53,249 bases of DNA from a virus. The stretch is from positions 1-53,249 of IMG/VR virus record IMGVR_UViG_3300040811_001901; one strand, given 5' to 3'. The translations under genes and the position numbers were made by a program. Below the pieces are notes generated by a model. It saw only the letters and a program-made list of their open reading frames with translations, did not search any database and was not told the origin of the DNA. This document shows, in pieces, positions 1 through 8,523 of the stretch; position 1 is the first letter of the stretch; the number at the start of each line of letters is the position of its first letter.

Positions 1-89
1 ATACTTATGTAGTTAGTCATGGATGGACTCATCCTCTATTAGAAAAAATTGAAGTCGTAAAACGAGAAAATGTGAGCGCACTTGAATGA
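1..89 (+). CDS. C-terminal end of an unidentified protein (partial)
   Basis: An open frame enters from the left edge (codons begin at base 3) and ends at TGA 87-89. The visible tail is 28 residues, starting TYVVSHGW and ending ENVSALE. It runs in the same direction as the downstream nucleotide-metabolism genes and is probably part of the same operon. A possible short gene starts at an ATGA overlap with this stop. I do not recognise the family from so short a fragment. Confidence 0.5.
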   Translation, partial: TYVVSHGWTHPLLEKIEVVKRENVSALE

Positions 90-259
90 GAAACAATAGG
101 TTGGCAGCACAACGAAGAATGTGGCTATTAGTCAAATCTAAGAAGGAGGAATTAAAAAGTGAGAAAGATGAGTACGAGAGAAAGTACGGAAAATGCTCTG
201 AGACTATATCTCTCAGGAAAAATGCAGTATCATGCAGCAAACGTAAAAATTTATCTTGA
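86..259 (+). CDS. Possible small basic coiled-coil protein (57 aa), doubtful
   Basis: An open frame of 57 codons starts at ATG 86 in an ATGA overlap with the stop of the upstream partial gene, an arrangement typical of coupled phage genes. The product is rich in Lys, Arg and Glu, and a charged helical stretch (KSKKEELKSEKDEYERKYGK) could form a coiled coil. Against it, the last 101 bases overlap the better-supported 72-aa gene in another frame, and the strong ribosome site at 143-150 inside it clearly serves that gene. It could be real, or only a frame left open by chance. Confidence 0.27.
   Translation: MRNNRLAAQRRMWLLVKSKKEELKSEKDEYERKYGKCSETISLRKNAVSCSKRKNLS
143..150 (+). promoter_or_regulatory. 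Strong ribosome binding site deciding a GTG start
   Basis: AAGGAGGA lies 8 bases before GTG 159. The next in-frame ATG, at 168, would have a 17-base gap, so GTG is the likely start of the 72-aa gene. Confidence 0.7.
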
Positions 260-377
260 AAATCCAGTAGGAATTGGAGAGCATCCAGACGTATTGGGAG
301 CTTTAGAGGATGAGTTAGGTAAAGTTGCTGAATATAAGGAAAAGATAGATATTTTAAGAGAAATATGTGATGGTTGA
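159..377 (+). CDS. Conserved small phage protein (72 aa)
   Basis: The product carries a central pattern, QYHAANVKIYLENPVGIGEH followed by PDVLGALEDELGKVAEY, that I recognise as a recurrent small protein of marine phages, often near replication or nucleotide genes. Its function is unknown. It looks mostly helical, with a Glu/Lys-rich C-terminal helix and no membrane segment. The GTG start is chosen from the AAGGAGGA site 8 bases upstream. Its end overlaps the nuclease gene by a few bases (TGTGATGGTTGA holds both the next start and this stop), so the two are probably translationally coupled. Confidence 0.75.
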   Translation: MRKMSTRESTENALRLYLSGKMQYHAANVKIYLENPVGIGEHPDVLGALEDELGKVAEYKEKIDILREICDG

Positions 378-828
378 CAGTAGAGCAAAAGGAGCGAGAG
401 GTGAATACCTTGTTCGAGATATGCTTCGTACTGCTACTAACTTACAATTCGAAAGAGTCCCTAATTCAGGGGCTCTTGAGTATTTAAAGGGCGATCTATA
501 TGTTCCGAATGAGAAAAATAGATTTTGTATCGAAGTAAAAAATTACTCAGAATCACCTCTCTCAGATAAGATATTTACTGCGAAAAAGACAAATAATCTT
601 ATTCGCTGGTGGAGAAAAGTAGAAAAACAAGCCGCAGGAGGGGAGCAAGAGCCTCTGCTGTTTTTTAAGTATAATCGCTCTCCGGTATTTGTTGTAACAA
701 ATTTACAGCCAAATGCAACAGACGAGTGGATGTACATACAATTTTTAAATTGTTTTATATTATTAGCCGAAGATTGGCTAGAGAATGAAACAGTGGAGTT
801 TTTAAGAAATGGCATTCAGTTTCAGTGA
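370..828 (+). CDS. PD-(D/E)XK nuclease, possible Holliday-junction resolvase type
   Basis: A protein of about 152 aa with the signature of a PD-(D/E)XK nuclease: an N-terminal KGARGE (Glu about residue 12), GDLYVP with the metal-binding Asp (about 42), and IEVKNY with the Glu and Lys of the E-x-K pair (about 55 and 57). The overall size and KGxRGE start resemble archaeal or phage Holliday-junction resolvases and related endonucleases. The likely role is cleaving branched or damaged DNA during phage replication or before packaging. ATG 370 is preferred over the adjacent GTG 367. The gene overlaps the previous stop and, by 20 bases, the 5'-3' exonuclease gene, so it belongs to the same operon. 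The exact substrate cannot be told; a restriction-like nuclease is an alternative. Confidence 0.7.
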   Translation: MVDSRAKGARGEYLVRDMLRTATNLQFERVPNSGALEYLKGDLYVPNEKNRFCIEVKNYSESPLSDKIFTAKKTNNLIRWWRKVEKQAAGGEQEPLLFFKYNRSPVFVVTNLQPNATDEWMYIQFLNCFILLAEDWLENETVEFLRNGIQFQ

Positions 829-1654
829 AAAAATAGTGAATCCAAGTGATAAAACTACACTTATAGTAGATGCGCTAAACTTAGCATTTCGATGGAAGCA
901 TCAAGGACGTACAGACTTTCGATATGATTATCAACGTACTGTAGAGTCTCTTGCAAAGTCTTATGACTGTAAAAATTTAATTATTGCAGCAGACTGGGGG
1001 TCTTCTAGCTATAGAAAAGGTATTAATTCTGAGTACAAGCAAAATCGAAAAGAAAAGTTTGCAGAACAAACTGAAGAAGAACGAATCGCATTTGAAGAGT
1101 TTTTCGAAGAATTCGAAGCATCACTAGAAGTATTAGAAGAAGCAGGATACCCTGTTCTTCGATACAAAGGTGTAGAGGCAGATGATATTGCCGCTCACTT
1201 GGTAAAAGAAAGAAATAAGTATGGTTTAGAATATATTTGGCTTATTTCGAGTGATAGAGATTGGGATTTACTCATTCAAGAAAATGTTGGACGATTCTCA
1301 TATGTGACGAGGAAGGAAGTCACGCTTGATACATGGTCTGACCATTATGAATGTTCTCCCGAAGAATACATCTCTCTTAAATGTCTCACAGGAGACAAAG
1401 GCGACAATGTCCCAGGCATACCTGGAATAGGGCCAAAGAGAGCTGTACAGCTAATTCAAGAATATGGGGATGCAATGAGTATTTATGATGCAACTCCAAT
1501 TGATAGTCGATATAAGTTTATTCAAGCATTAAATGAAAATGCAGAACAAATTTTAGAAAACTATGAACTTATGGATTTAATGACTTATTGCGATGATGCG
1601 ATTGGGCCTGATAATATATCAGATATACAAGGGAGAATGTTAAGTGTCGTTTAA
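809..1654 (+). CDS. FEN-like 5'-3' exonuclease
   Basis: A 281-aa flap endonuclease/5'-3' exonuclease like T5 D15, T4 RNase H and the Pol I N-terminal domain. Visible motifs: VDALNLAF (Asp21), AADWG (Asp62), the clamp region YKQNRKEK (76-83), GVEADDIAAH (Glu123, Asp125, Asp126), SSDRDWDLL (Asp149, Asp151), and GDKGDNVPGIPGIGPKRA (Asp196, Asp199) leading into the helix-hairpin-helix that grips DNA. All two-metal-site acids are present, so the enzyme should be active. It would remove RNA primers or 5' flaps and degrade DNA in the cytoplasm during phage replication. It starts inside the end of the nuclease gene, and its stop overlaps the GTG start of the reductase gene. Confidence 0.93.
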   Translation: MAFSFSEKIVNPSDKTTLIVDALNLAFRWKHQGRTDFRYDYQRTVESLAKSYDCKNLIIAADWGSSSYRKGINSEYKQNRKEKFAEQTEEERIAFEEFFEEFEASLEVLEEAGYPVLRYKGVEADDIAAHLVKERNKYGLEYIWLISSDRDWDLLIQENVGRFSYVTRKEVTLDTWSDHYECSPEEYISLKCLTGDKGDNVPGIPGIGPKRAVQLIQEYGDAMSIYDATPIDSRYKFIQALNENAEQILENYELMDLMTYCDDAIGPDNISDIQGRMLSVV

Positions 1655-3425
1655 TGTAACAGTAGATTATCGACGAGATCGATATCTATCAGAGTTTAGT
1701 AAGAAAACTCTGCAAGACAGATATTTAATTGATGGAGAAATATCTCCTCAAGACGCGTTTGCACGAGCAGCAAAGGCTTTTGCTAATGATGAAGCTCATG
1801 CACAGCGATTGTATGATTATGCTAGTAAACTCTGGTTTATGTTTAGTACCCCTATACTTTCTAATGGAGGCACTACTCGCGGCCTTCCTATTAGCTGCTT
1901 TCTCAACTATGTGGATGATAGCAGAGAAGGTCTTACAAATCACTACACCGAGAATGCTTTCCTTAGCAGTGTTGGTGGGGGTATTGGCGGGTGCTGGAAC
2001 GGGGTCAGGAGCGTAGGCTCGAAAACGAGCAATGGCTCCGAAAGTACGGGTGTTATTCCCTTTTTGAAAGTAGTAGATGCAGAAATGTTGGCGTTCAGCC
2101 AGGGTGTTACTCGTCGAGGAAGCTACGCTGCATATCTTGACATTTCACATCCTGAAATTGAAGAATTTTTGGATGTTCGTAAGCCGACTGGTGGTGACGT
2201 AAATCGTAAGTCTGTAAACTTGCATCATGGAGTAATTATTCCAGACGCTTTTATGGAACTTATCGAAGGTGCTACGAGAGAAGAAGGGTTTGATGACTCC
2301 TGGGACTTGATTGATCCTCATTCTGGCAGAGTTACAAAGACTGTATCCGCTAAAACACTTTGGGTAAAACTTATTCAAAATCGTGTAGAAACTGGCGAAC
2401 CTTATATTATGTTTAATGATACTGTGCAAGATGCTTTGCCTCAGTGTCAGAAAGATAAAGGATTACAAGTTCATCACTCAAATCTTTGTAGTGAAATTAC
2501 TCTTGCAACAGACGACGACCGTACAGCAGTATGCTGTCTATCAAGTGTAAATTTGGAAGAATTTGATGAGTGGCAGCACGACCCGCATTTTATCCCTGAC
2601 CTAGTAGCAATGCTTGATAATGTTCTTACACACTTTATTGAGAATGCACCAAACGAGCTGTGGAGAGCAGCACATAGTGCAGAACAAGAAAGAAGTATTG
2701 GTCTCGGAGCAATGGGTTTTCATGCCTATCTTCAGAGACACCATACGCCACTCGAAGGGGTAATGGCGAAGAGCGCAAACATGAGAATGTTTCGCCACAT
2801 AAAAACGGAGGCGCTAGATGCAACTCGTAAATTGGCTGAAGAAAGGGGCGAAGCTCCTGATGCAGTGGGTTATGGCGTTCGCAATGTTCATCTCTTGGCT
2901 GTTGCTCCTAATGCTAGTAGTAGTATTATCTGCGGTAACACTAGCCCTAGTATTGAGCCTTACAGAGCTAACGCGTTTACTCAGAAGACTAAATCCGGAT
3001 CCAGTCTTCAAAAAAATGAGTACCTTGAGCACATTCTTCAAGAGATAGGAGAAGATAACGATGAAGTATGGAAAAGTATTGTTACAAACGGCGGTTCAGT
3101 TCAGCATCTTGACTTTCTTGATGACTTTACAAAAGACGTCTTTAAAACCGCAGTTGAAATTGACCAAAGATGGCTTATTGATTTTGCAGCCGATCGACAA
3201 CAATATATCTGCCAAAGTCAATCCCTAAATGTTTTCTTTCCTGCAAACGTATCAAAGCAGGAACTTCATGCTATTCATATGATGGCTTGGAAGAAAAAAG
3301 TAAAAACTCTATACTATTTGCGAAGTGAAGCGTATAAACGTGCGGAAAATGTATCTGATGAAGCTCTTCGACAGTATATTTTTGAAAGCATAGATGATGA
3401 AGGATGCCTTGCCTGTGAAGGATAA
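1644..3425 (+). CDS. nrdA: Ribonucleotide reductase class I, large (alpha) subunit
   Basis: The 593-aa alpha subunit reduces ribonucleotides to deoxyribonucleotides with NrdB. Seen: redox Cys85 in PISCFLNY, the NLCSEI active site (Asn280, thiyl-radical Cys282, Glu284), partner Cys about 297 in AVCCLSSVNL, the APNASSSIICGNTSPSIEP phosphate-binding stretch, the radical-transfer Tyr pair YYLRSE (557-558), and a C-terminal CLAC (588-591) that exchanges electrons with glutaredoxin. It is shorter than the usual 750-aa class Ia form and starts without an N-terminal ATP-cone, so dATP feedback inhibition is probably absent, which would suit dNTP overproduction in infection. The GTG start at 1644 has GGGAGA about 7 bases upstream. 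Coupled with the exonuclease, glutaredoxin and nrdB. Confidence 0.95.
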   Translation: MSFNVTVDYRRDRYLSEFSKKTLQDRYLIDGEISPQDAFARAAKAFANDEAHAQRLYDYASKLWFMFSTPILSNGGTTRGLPISCFLNYVDDSREGLTNHYTENAFLSSVGGGIGGCWNGVRSVGSKTSNGSESTGVIPFLKVVDAEMLAFSQGVTRRGSYAAYLDISHPEIEEFLDVRKPTGGDVNRKSVNLHHGVIIPDAFMELIEGATREEGFDDSWDLIDPHSGRVTKTVSAKTLWVKLIQNRVETGEPYIMFNDTVQDALPQCQKDKGLQVHHSNLCSEITLATDDDRTAVCCLSSVNLEEFDEWQHDPHFIPDLVAMLDNVLTHFIENAPNELWRAAHSAEQERSIGLGAMGFHAYLQRHHTPLEGVMAKSANMRMFRHIKTEALDATRKLAEERGEAPDAVGYGVRNVHLLAVAPNASSSIICGNTSPSIEPYRANAFTQKTKSGSSLQKNEYLEHILQEIGEDNDEVWKSIVTNGGSVQHLDFLDDFTKDVFKTAVEIDQRWLIDFAADRQQYICQSQSLNVFFPANVSKQELHAIHMMAWKKKVKTLYYLRSEAYKRAENVSDEALRQYIFESIDDEGCLACEG

Positions 3426-3645
3426 AATAACAGTATGGGGTATGGAAGATTGTCGATTTTGTCACTTGGCAGTAGATTTGGCAAAAAGTAAGGGGTTTGA
3501 AGTCGAAAAGATCGAAGCAAGCCATGATATGTTAAAATTTAGTAAATTATTTCCCAATGTAAAAACAGTACCTCAGATACTTATTGGGGATACTTGGATC
3601 GGGGGATATAGCGACTTAGCACAAGTCTTAGAGAGCATTGAATGA
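3394..3645 (+). CDS. Glutaredoxin
   Basis: An 83-aa thioredoxin-fold protein. The dithiol active site is CRFC in WGMEDCRFCHLA, the cis-Pro loop is KTVPQILIG, and the glutathione/substrate loop is GGYSDL. It would re-reduce the C-terminal CxxC of the adjacent ribonucleotide reductase large subunit in the cytoplasm, as phage T4 NrdC and bacterial NrdH do. The reading frame opens with ATG-ATG at 3394 inside nrdA. A later GTG at 3415, with GAAGGA 10 bases upstream, is a credible alternative start giving 76 aa and a shorter overlap. Its stop overlaps the nrdB start (ATGA at 3642-3645). Confidence 0.92.
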   Translation: MMKDALPVKDKITVWGMEDCRFCHLAVDLAKSKGFEVEKIEASHDMLKFSKLFPNVKTVPQILIGDTWIGGYSDLAQVLESIE

Positions 3646-4601
3646 ATTTATTGACAGAAAGAGAATATTACAAGCCTTTTAATTACCCTTGGGCTTTTAA
3701 ACACTATAAAACTCAACAGCATATGCACTGGCTTCCTGATGAAGTCAATCTTGCAGATGACTTACGAGACTATCGAGATAAGTTGACTCCTGAGAATCGT
3801 CGACTTATCAATCAGATTTTTAGATTCTTTACACAAGCTGATGTAGATGTTTGTTGTGGATATGCAAAGCATTATCTACCAACATTTAAGCAGCCTGAAG
3901 TAAGAATGATGCTATCTGCTTTTGCAGCAATGGAAGCAGTGCATCAAGAAGCATATTCATTATTGTTAGAAACTCTTGGTTTTGGTGACGACGAATATCA
4001 AAAGTTTTTTGAGCACAAAGCAATGATGGATAAACACGAGCATCTTTCCAACTTTGGAATGGATACTCCAATGAATATCGCTAAAACAATGGCAATTTAC
4101 TCTGGATTTACAGAAGGAGTACAATTGTTCAGTAGTTTTGCTATTCTACTTAACTTTCCAAGACATAACTTGATGAAAGGTATGGGACAGATTGTTACAT
4201 GGTCGATTCGTGATGAAACATTGCACGTTGAAGGTATGTCACAACTATTCCGTACTTTTATTCAAGAGAATCCAGAGCTATGGAACGATGATCTAAAGTA
4301 TGAGATTTACTGTGCCGCAGAGCGCACTGTGGAGCTTGAAGATGCTTTTATTGACTTATGTTTTGAAGGTGCGGAAGTGCCTGATCTAACAGCGGAGGAA
4401 GTAAAAGAGTATATTCGATATATTGCAGATCGTCGACTTCTTGGTCTAGGAATGAAGAAAATTTTTGGAAGTGAAAATAATCCTCTACCTTGGCTTGACT
4501 ATATGTTGAACGGGGTAGAGCACACTAACTTTTTTGAAAACCGTGCCACCGAGTACGCTCGAGCTAGTACTACGGGTAACTGGCAAGATATATTTAAATA
4601 G
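3642..4601 (+). CDS. nrdB: Ribonucleotide reductase class I, small (beta) subunit
   Basis: The 319-aa ferritin-like beta subunit makes the radical used by NrdA. Predicted metal ligands: Asp67 (FFTQAD), Glu98 and His101 (MEAVHQEAY), Glu158 (SGFTEG), Glu192 and His195 (RDETLH). Tyr105 lies four residues after His101, the position of the radical Tyr in class Ia enzymes, so a di-iron/tyrosyl type is likely. The C-terminal tail (EYARASTTGNWQDIFK) includes a Tyr suited to subunit radical transfer. The length is slightly below the bacterial norm, as in many phages. The start is coupled to the glutaredoxin gene by ATGA. Confidence 0.95.
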   Translation: MNLLTEREYYKPFNYPWAFKHYKTQQHMHWLPDEVNLADDLRDYRDKLTPENRRLINQIFRFFTQADVDVCCGYAKHYLPTFKQPEVRMMLSAFAAMEAVHQEAYSLLLETLGFGDDEYQKFFEHKAMMDKHEHLSNFGMDTPMNIAKTMAIYSGFTEGVQLFSSFAILLNFPRHNLMKGMGQIVTWSIRDETLHVEGMSQLFRTFIQENPELWNDDLKYEIYCAAERTVELEDAFIDLCFEGAEVPDLTAEEVKEYIRYIADRRLLGLGMKKIFGSENNPLPWLDYMLNGVEHTNFFENRATEYARASTTGNWQDIFK

Positions 4602-4610
4602 GAACCTATT

Positions 4611-4793
4611 ATGGCGAATGAAAATATCAATCTCGACCTTTCTCTAGAAGAGATCAATGTAATTCTAGGCGGATTGGGAGAGCTCCCCGCGAAAGCAAGT
4701 ATGGGAGTAATTACTAAAATTCAACAGCAAGCGAGCCCGCAGGTTCAACCAGAACCTCAGCCCGCACCGGCTGAAGAAGGAGAGGAGGCGTAA
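4611..4793 (+). CDS. Conserved small phage protein (60 aa) with Pro/Glu tail
   Basis: A short acidic protein. The N-terminal part (NLDLSLEEINVILGGLGELP) followed by KASMGVITKIQQQ is a pattern I recognise from small proteins recurrent in marine phages. The C-terminal third is a low-complexity Pro/Gln/Glu tail (QVQPEPQPAPAEEGEEA). Its function is unknown. It follows nrdB by 9 bases, with AGGA before the ATG, and is the last gene of the left operon. Its TAA stop sits exactly in the loop of the transcription terminator. Confidence 0.75.
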   Translation: MANENINLDLSLEEINVILGGLGELPAKASMGVITKIQQQASPQVQPEPQPAPAEEGEEA

Positions 4794-4805
4794 GCCTCCT
4801 TTTTT
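4783..4805 (+). terminator. Rho-independent terminator of the left operon
   Basis: A perfect 7-bp stem AGGAGGC / GCCTCCT with a GTAA loop, followed by TTTTTT. The loop contains the TAA stop of the 60-aa gene. The T run is only on the plus strand, so it should stop plus-strand transcription before it meets the convergent minus-strand genes. Confidence 0.9.
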
Positions 4806-4824
4806 AATACCTTATATAGTACCA

Positions 4825-5058
4825 TTACGGGGTCTCAACGGGGTCTTCTGCCAGAGCAGTAATTACACCAACAGCAATCTTGTGTTCAACACCTCTCGCT
4901 ACTTCAGAAACACGAATTTCTGTAGCTTCCGCATCGTATGCTCCATCAGTAAAGACTGCATTTACGCCGCGAGTGTGTGTAATTGTTCCATCTGTAAAAG
5001 TTACCTCTACAGTTGTATTTTCACCTTCTGGTGCGTTATATGTATATGTTACGCTCAT
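4825..5058 (-). CDS. Small unknown protein after the collagen-like fiber (77 aa)
   Basis: A 77-aa acidic protein rich in beta-type residues ([12 protein letters not shown] at the start, [10 protein letters not shown] at the end), without a signal or membrane segment. Its start overlaps the stop of the collagen-like fiber gene by ATGA, so it is translated with it. It is the last gene of the minus-strand run. By position it may be a small virion or fiber accessory protein. I do not recognise a family. Confidence 0.65.
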   Translation of the reverse strand: MSVTYTYNAPEGENTTVEVTFTDGTITHTRGVNAVFTDGAYDAEATEIRVSEVARGVEHKIAVGVITALAEDPVETP

Positions 5059-6965
5059 TTTAATTTATCCTTTAGTTCTTCAATTTGAGCTTGTTGCTCT
5101 TTGATTGCTTCGACTAGCAAAGCACACACCCTATCGTATTGAATAGTTTTGTAATTCTCACCAGACTTAGATGTACCCATTTTGTGTGATTGGTCTTCTT
5201 TGCTATTCGGCTCCGGTGAAAACGTATCGAACGGGGCTAACTTAACTAGTTGCGGCATAACCTTTTCTACGTCTTGTGCTATCAAACCGACATCATTAAA
5301 CTTTGTCTCTGGCTTAAAACCCAATTCGTCTGCCTTATCATTCCAGTCAAACGTTACACCTTTTATTTGTTTAACTTTATCTATTGCATTTTCAATAGGC
5401 TTGATGTTGGTTTTTAATCTTTCATCCGATGAGTAAGCAGTAATATTATACTGAGCGGTGATGTTACCCCCAAAAATAGCATCGTTATTTGTTAGGTTCC
5501 AATACACCGGCCACATGTTGTTAACGGTACCCCAAGACGTAGAATCCGTAGCCTGGTTTCCGCGTAATATGTACATTAGATTACTGTTATTATGAAGCAT
5601 AGCACCGCGGTGATTGGTATCGCGGAAGTATATTGTCGGTGCATCGTTACGAATCCAGATAGCGTTGCTATCAGTAGAGCTGTTGGTTTTTATAGCAGAA
5701 AGTTCTGTACCATCTAACAAATCAGCATCCAAGCCAGAGCCAGAGCCGTCGTTTCCTGAATCCCATAGAGTATGTGTATTATCCCGCGTAAAAGAACCGC
5801 TATCTGGAAGTTTCAATCTCCATGCGTATGCTGAACTTAAAAATCCTTGAGAGCCGCCGCCTCCATAAACCAAAAACTGTTGAGCCCCGGTGCTATCTAA
5901 ACCATGTATAGAAGCTTCGTTATTATCCCCAGCATTTTGAATAGTTAATGTTTTCCAAGAGTGTGAAGTAGAGTGGGTTAAAGTAGCATCACCAAGAGTT
6001 AACGAGCTAAGAGTAATATTCGTGCCCGTGTCATTAGCATCGCTACGCAAAAAGCTAGAAGCCTGTAGCCCATCAACAGTATCAGCATCTAAACCTGAGC
6101 CAGCGCCGTCGTTTGTAGCACCCCAAAGAGTTCCTTGAACATCAGTAGATAGAGAGCCAGCAGTAGTAAGCACGGCCCTTTGAGTAGCATTACAAACAAA
6201 TGATAATTGATGGTTGGTGTACGTACCTACATGCCCCATGGTACCACCATGCCAAGAGTCATGTGCGTAAATACCCATTCGTACATTAGCTGTTTTTACA
6301 TTAACTCTTGCATGGCCGCTACCATGAATATTTAACTGCCTATTCCACCCGTCATAATTGGTATTTGCTTCTCCAATGGAAATACCTCCGTAGGTAGCAC
6401 CCGTAACTTGAAGATTTCCGCTGGTAACATCATTAGCATCGGAGCGTAGAAACTGAGAAGCACTTAAACCGCCTACAGTTCCTGCATCATAAGAAGTAGA
6501 ACCCGCGGGTCCAGTAGGTCCAGTAGGGCCAGTAGGTCCTGTTGGCCCAGGCGATCCATTACTTCCAGCAGGTCCCGTAGGTCCCGTAGGTCCGGTAGGT
6601 CCGGTAGGTCCATCTGCTCCATCAACTCCTATACTTCCATCCGCTCCAGCGGGTCCCGCAGGTCCGGTAGGTCCGGTAGGTCCGGTAGGTCCGGTAGGTC
6701 CACTTAAAGTTTGACTTGCTACATAATCAATTACAGCAGCGGAAGTAGGAAGAGCAGTATCAGTATCATGATTTGCAATTTCTTCTGACGCAGTAACTAC
6801 TGCATCATTGTGCAGTTTTGCAAAAGTAACACTCTCATCTTTAATTGCAGCAGTTTCAACAGAGGCATCTCGAAAAGTATTCTTACCCGCTTTTACATTT
6901 CCAGATACATCTGTTTCTAGCCCACGAAGCCATTCTGCTAGTTTTCTTCCTTTAGATTTTGACAT
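5055..6965 (-). CDS. Tail fiber with collagen-like shaft and S74 self-cleaving chaperone domain
   Basis: A 636-aa fiber. After an N-terminal part (1-85) comes a collagen-like Gly-X-Y region (about 87-156, many GPT triplets), expected to form a trimeric shaft. Beta-rich parts follow, with repeated units ([20 protein letters not shown] and close variants). The C-terminus (about 512-636) is a peptidase S74 intramolecular chaperone: [10 protein letters not shown] with Ser513 and Lys518 at the spacing of the catalytic dyad of endosialidase-type domains, then [15 protein letters not shown] and a coiled-coil end ([18 protein letters not shown]). Such domains assemble the trimer and then cut themselves off. 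It probably forms a side or tip fiber that binds the host surface. Confidence 0.9.
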   Translation of the reverse strand: MSKSKGRKLAEWLRGLETDVSGNVKAGKNTFRDASVETAAIKDESVTFAKLHNDAVVTASEEIANHDTDTALPTSAAVIDYVASQTLSGPTGPTGPTGPTGPAGPAGADGSIGVDGADGPTGPTGPTGPTGPAGSNGSPGPTGPTGPTGPTGPAGSTSYDAGTVGGLSASQFLRSDANDVTSGNLQVTGATYGGISIGEANTNYDGWNRQLNIHGSGHARVNVKTANVRMGIYAHDSWHGGTMGHVGTYTNHQLSFVCNATQRAVLTTAGSLSTDVQGTLWGATNDGAGSGLDADTVDGLQASSFLRSDANDTGTNITLSSLTLGDATLTHSTSHSWKTLTIQNAGDNNEASIHGLDSTGAQQFLVYGGGGSQGFLSSAYAWRLKLPDSGSFTRDNTHTLWDSGNDGSGSGLDADLLDGTELSAIKTNSSTDSNAIWIRNDAPTIYFRDTNHRGAMLHNNSNLMYILRGNQATDSTSWGTVNNMWPVYWNLTNNDAIFGGNITAQYNITAYSSDERLKTNIKPIENAIDKVKQIKGVTFDWNDKADELGFKPETKFNDVGLIAQDVEKVMPQLVKLAPFDTFSPEPNSKEDQSHKMGTSKSGENYKTIQYDRVCALLVEAIKEQQAQIEELKDKLK

Positions 6966-6968
6966 TAA

Positions 6969-7526
6969 TTACTCCGGTTGAGTCGGCCATACTATATTAG
7001 TAGGGAATCCTGCTTGAGCGGGTATATCTCGTAGTGCTTGTCTATAGTCTAGCCACGCTTGGGAAGCCTCTGGAGTATCAGAAAATACTAAATAATCTGT
7101 TTCTCTTAAGAGATAAAAACGCTTTCCTCGTGCTCTATCAGCTAACTCTTCTTCTGTTAAATCTACGACTTCCCAATACTCTATAATATTGTCCTCTGTT
7201 TGTCGAACCGCCGAAACTAATTTTTGAGTATCAAAATTATACTCAGGCTCTGGCTCAGTAAGTATTTCTTTTAGCTTTTCTCGCACAGCCGGTTGAGGAC
7301 CAGTTAAAGACTCTGCAAGCATAGGAGGGGCATTTACAGATTTTTCCCATGTATCACAGATAACATGAGCAAAAGTTTCTATTTGATCTCTAACTGCCTC
7401 TTCCGATAAATCCCCTAATCTAAAACTTTGTACTAGCTCTTGATGATTTTCGTTATCTGAAGTATATCGTACTGATATAGAAAGAGTGTTTGCGTTATAT
7501 TCTATTATTTCATAAGTATAGTTCAT
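6969..7526 (-). CDS. Tail fiber assembly chaperone-like protein
   Basis: A 185-aa protein whose C-terminal part (AWLDYRQALRDIPAQAGFP, then NIVWPTQPE) matches the pattern of phage tail-fiber assembly chaperones (the W-x-x-YRQALRDI...FP..I.WP motif). Such proteins help fibers or adhesins fold, and some stay on the virion. The N-terminal 110 residues are acidic and not recognised. It lies directly downstream of the Gly-rich adhesin (overlapping by 4 bases) and upstream of the collagen-like fiber, so it may serve one or both. A second, different copy of this family is at 48908-49426. Confidence 0.75.
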   Translation of the reverse strand: MNYTYEIIEYNANTLSISVRYTSDNENHQELVQSFRLGDLSEEAVRDQIETFAHVICDTWEKSVNAPPMLAESLTGPQPAVREKLKEILTEPEPEYNFDTQKLVSAVRQTEDNIIEYWEVVDLTEEELADRARGKRFYLLRETDYLVFSDTPEASQAWLDYRQALRDIPAQAGFPTNIVWPTQPE

Positions 7527-8521
7527 GCCGTATAAGTTCCTGAGTTTGCTGAGGAGCCGCTAGACGTTACATTCTTTACTAGAGTTGCTCCGATGTAAAT
7601 ATAAATATATCCTACGCCATTTCGTGAGCCATTACTGCCCGTAACTGTCACAGTAGAAGAGCCGCTATAGGCAGAAGTTCTTCCGTAGCCTCCACCACCT
7701 CCACCTCCGCCTCCGCCGGCGTTGCCGCCTCCTCCACCGCCGCCTCCGTAGCCTCCGCCGCCACCGCCACCAAAACCGTCGCCTGCAGAAGCCCCGTTTC
7801 CGCCGTAACCACCATTATATCCTAGACTATTTGCTCCATAAGCATAGGAAGTAAGAGGATTCTTTCCGCTTCCTCCTGCTGTAGATGTTCCTGCATTGCC
7901 GGGATTTCCTCTTGTCGATGCTCCTGCAGAGCCTCCTGTACCGCCGGAGCCACCGCCACCACCACCGCCAATCCATACGCTATTATCACCCGAGCCCGCG
8001 TTTCCTCCGCTATTTGCGCCACCTCCGTTGCCCCCTCTTCCATCTGAAGGATCTGCATAGCCATAACCTTCTCCACCGCCACCGCCTCCTCCACCGGCAA
8101 TTCCGAGAATTACACCTCCGCTTGTCCAGCGAACTACAGAAGCGCCGCCTCCAGGGGCTCCCCAGTCTATTCTACCACCATTACTGGGAACATTGGTACC
8201 TCGTCCTCCAGAATATAATTGAAATTGCGTGCCTCCGGGAACGGCTACTTGACAACGAGTATAGCCGCCATAACCTCTTCCTGATTGAGCGTTATAATTG
8301 CCGCTAGTATTTGCAGCACCTCTGCCCCCATAAATACGAAAATCAAGAGATACTGAAGAAGAAGCTCCGTACCACTCATTAAAGCTCATTTGAACGCCAG
8401 AGGCTTTACTAATAAGTGCTCGAATATCTGCATCATTAATAGTGCAAGTTGTACCAGAGACTCCACCAGCCTCTACATGAATATCGTTAAGACTAATTGA
8501 TCCGCTAGTCTGAATAGCCAT
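7523..8521 (-). CDS. Gly-rich tail adhesin
   Basis: A protein of 332 aa. The N-terminal domain (about 1-60, MAIQTSGSISLNDIHVEAGG ... ADIRALISK ... SFNEWYGA) is a common phage tail-tip attachment domain. The rest is dominated by long Gly-rich runs (GGGGGGGG and YGGGGGGGG), interrupted by short Ser/Asn-rich loops. This layout resembles adhesins with a polyglycine-helix sandwich, where the loops contact the host receptor. The start at 8521 is chosen because AAAGGAG lies about 6 bases upstream; a longer frame to 8545 would begin inside the repeated leader. The assembly chaperone is the next gene. Confidence 0.8.
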   Translation of the reverse strand: MAIQTSGSISLNDIHVEAGGVSGTTCTINDADIRALISKASGVQMSFNEWYGASSSVSLDFRIYGGRGAANTSGNYNAQSGRGYGGYTRCQVAVPGGTQFQLYSGGRGTNVPSNGGRIDWGAPGGGASVVRWTSGGVILGIAGGGGGGGGEGYGYADPSDGRGGNGGGANSGGNAGSGDNSVWIGGGGGGGSGGTGGSAGASTRGNPGNAGTSTAGGSGKNPLTSYAYGANSLGYNGGYGGNGASAGDGFGGGGGGGYGGGGGGGGNAGGGGGGGGGGYGRTSAYSGSSTVTVTGSNGSRNGVGYIYIYIGATLVKNVTSSGSSANSGTYTA

Positions 8522-8523
8522 TC

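Noticed and set aside
6480-6710. Tandem short repeats resembling a CRISPR array
   Set aside because: These are collagen-like Gly-Pro-Thr codons inside the fiber frame (period of 9 bases), with no spacers.
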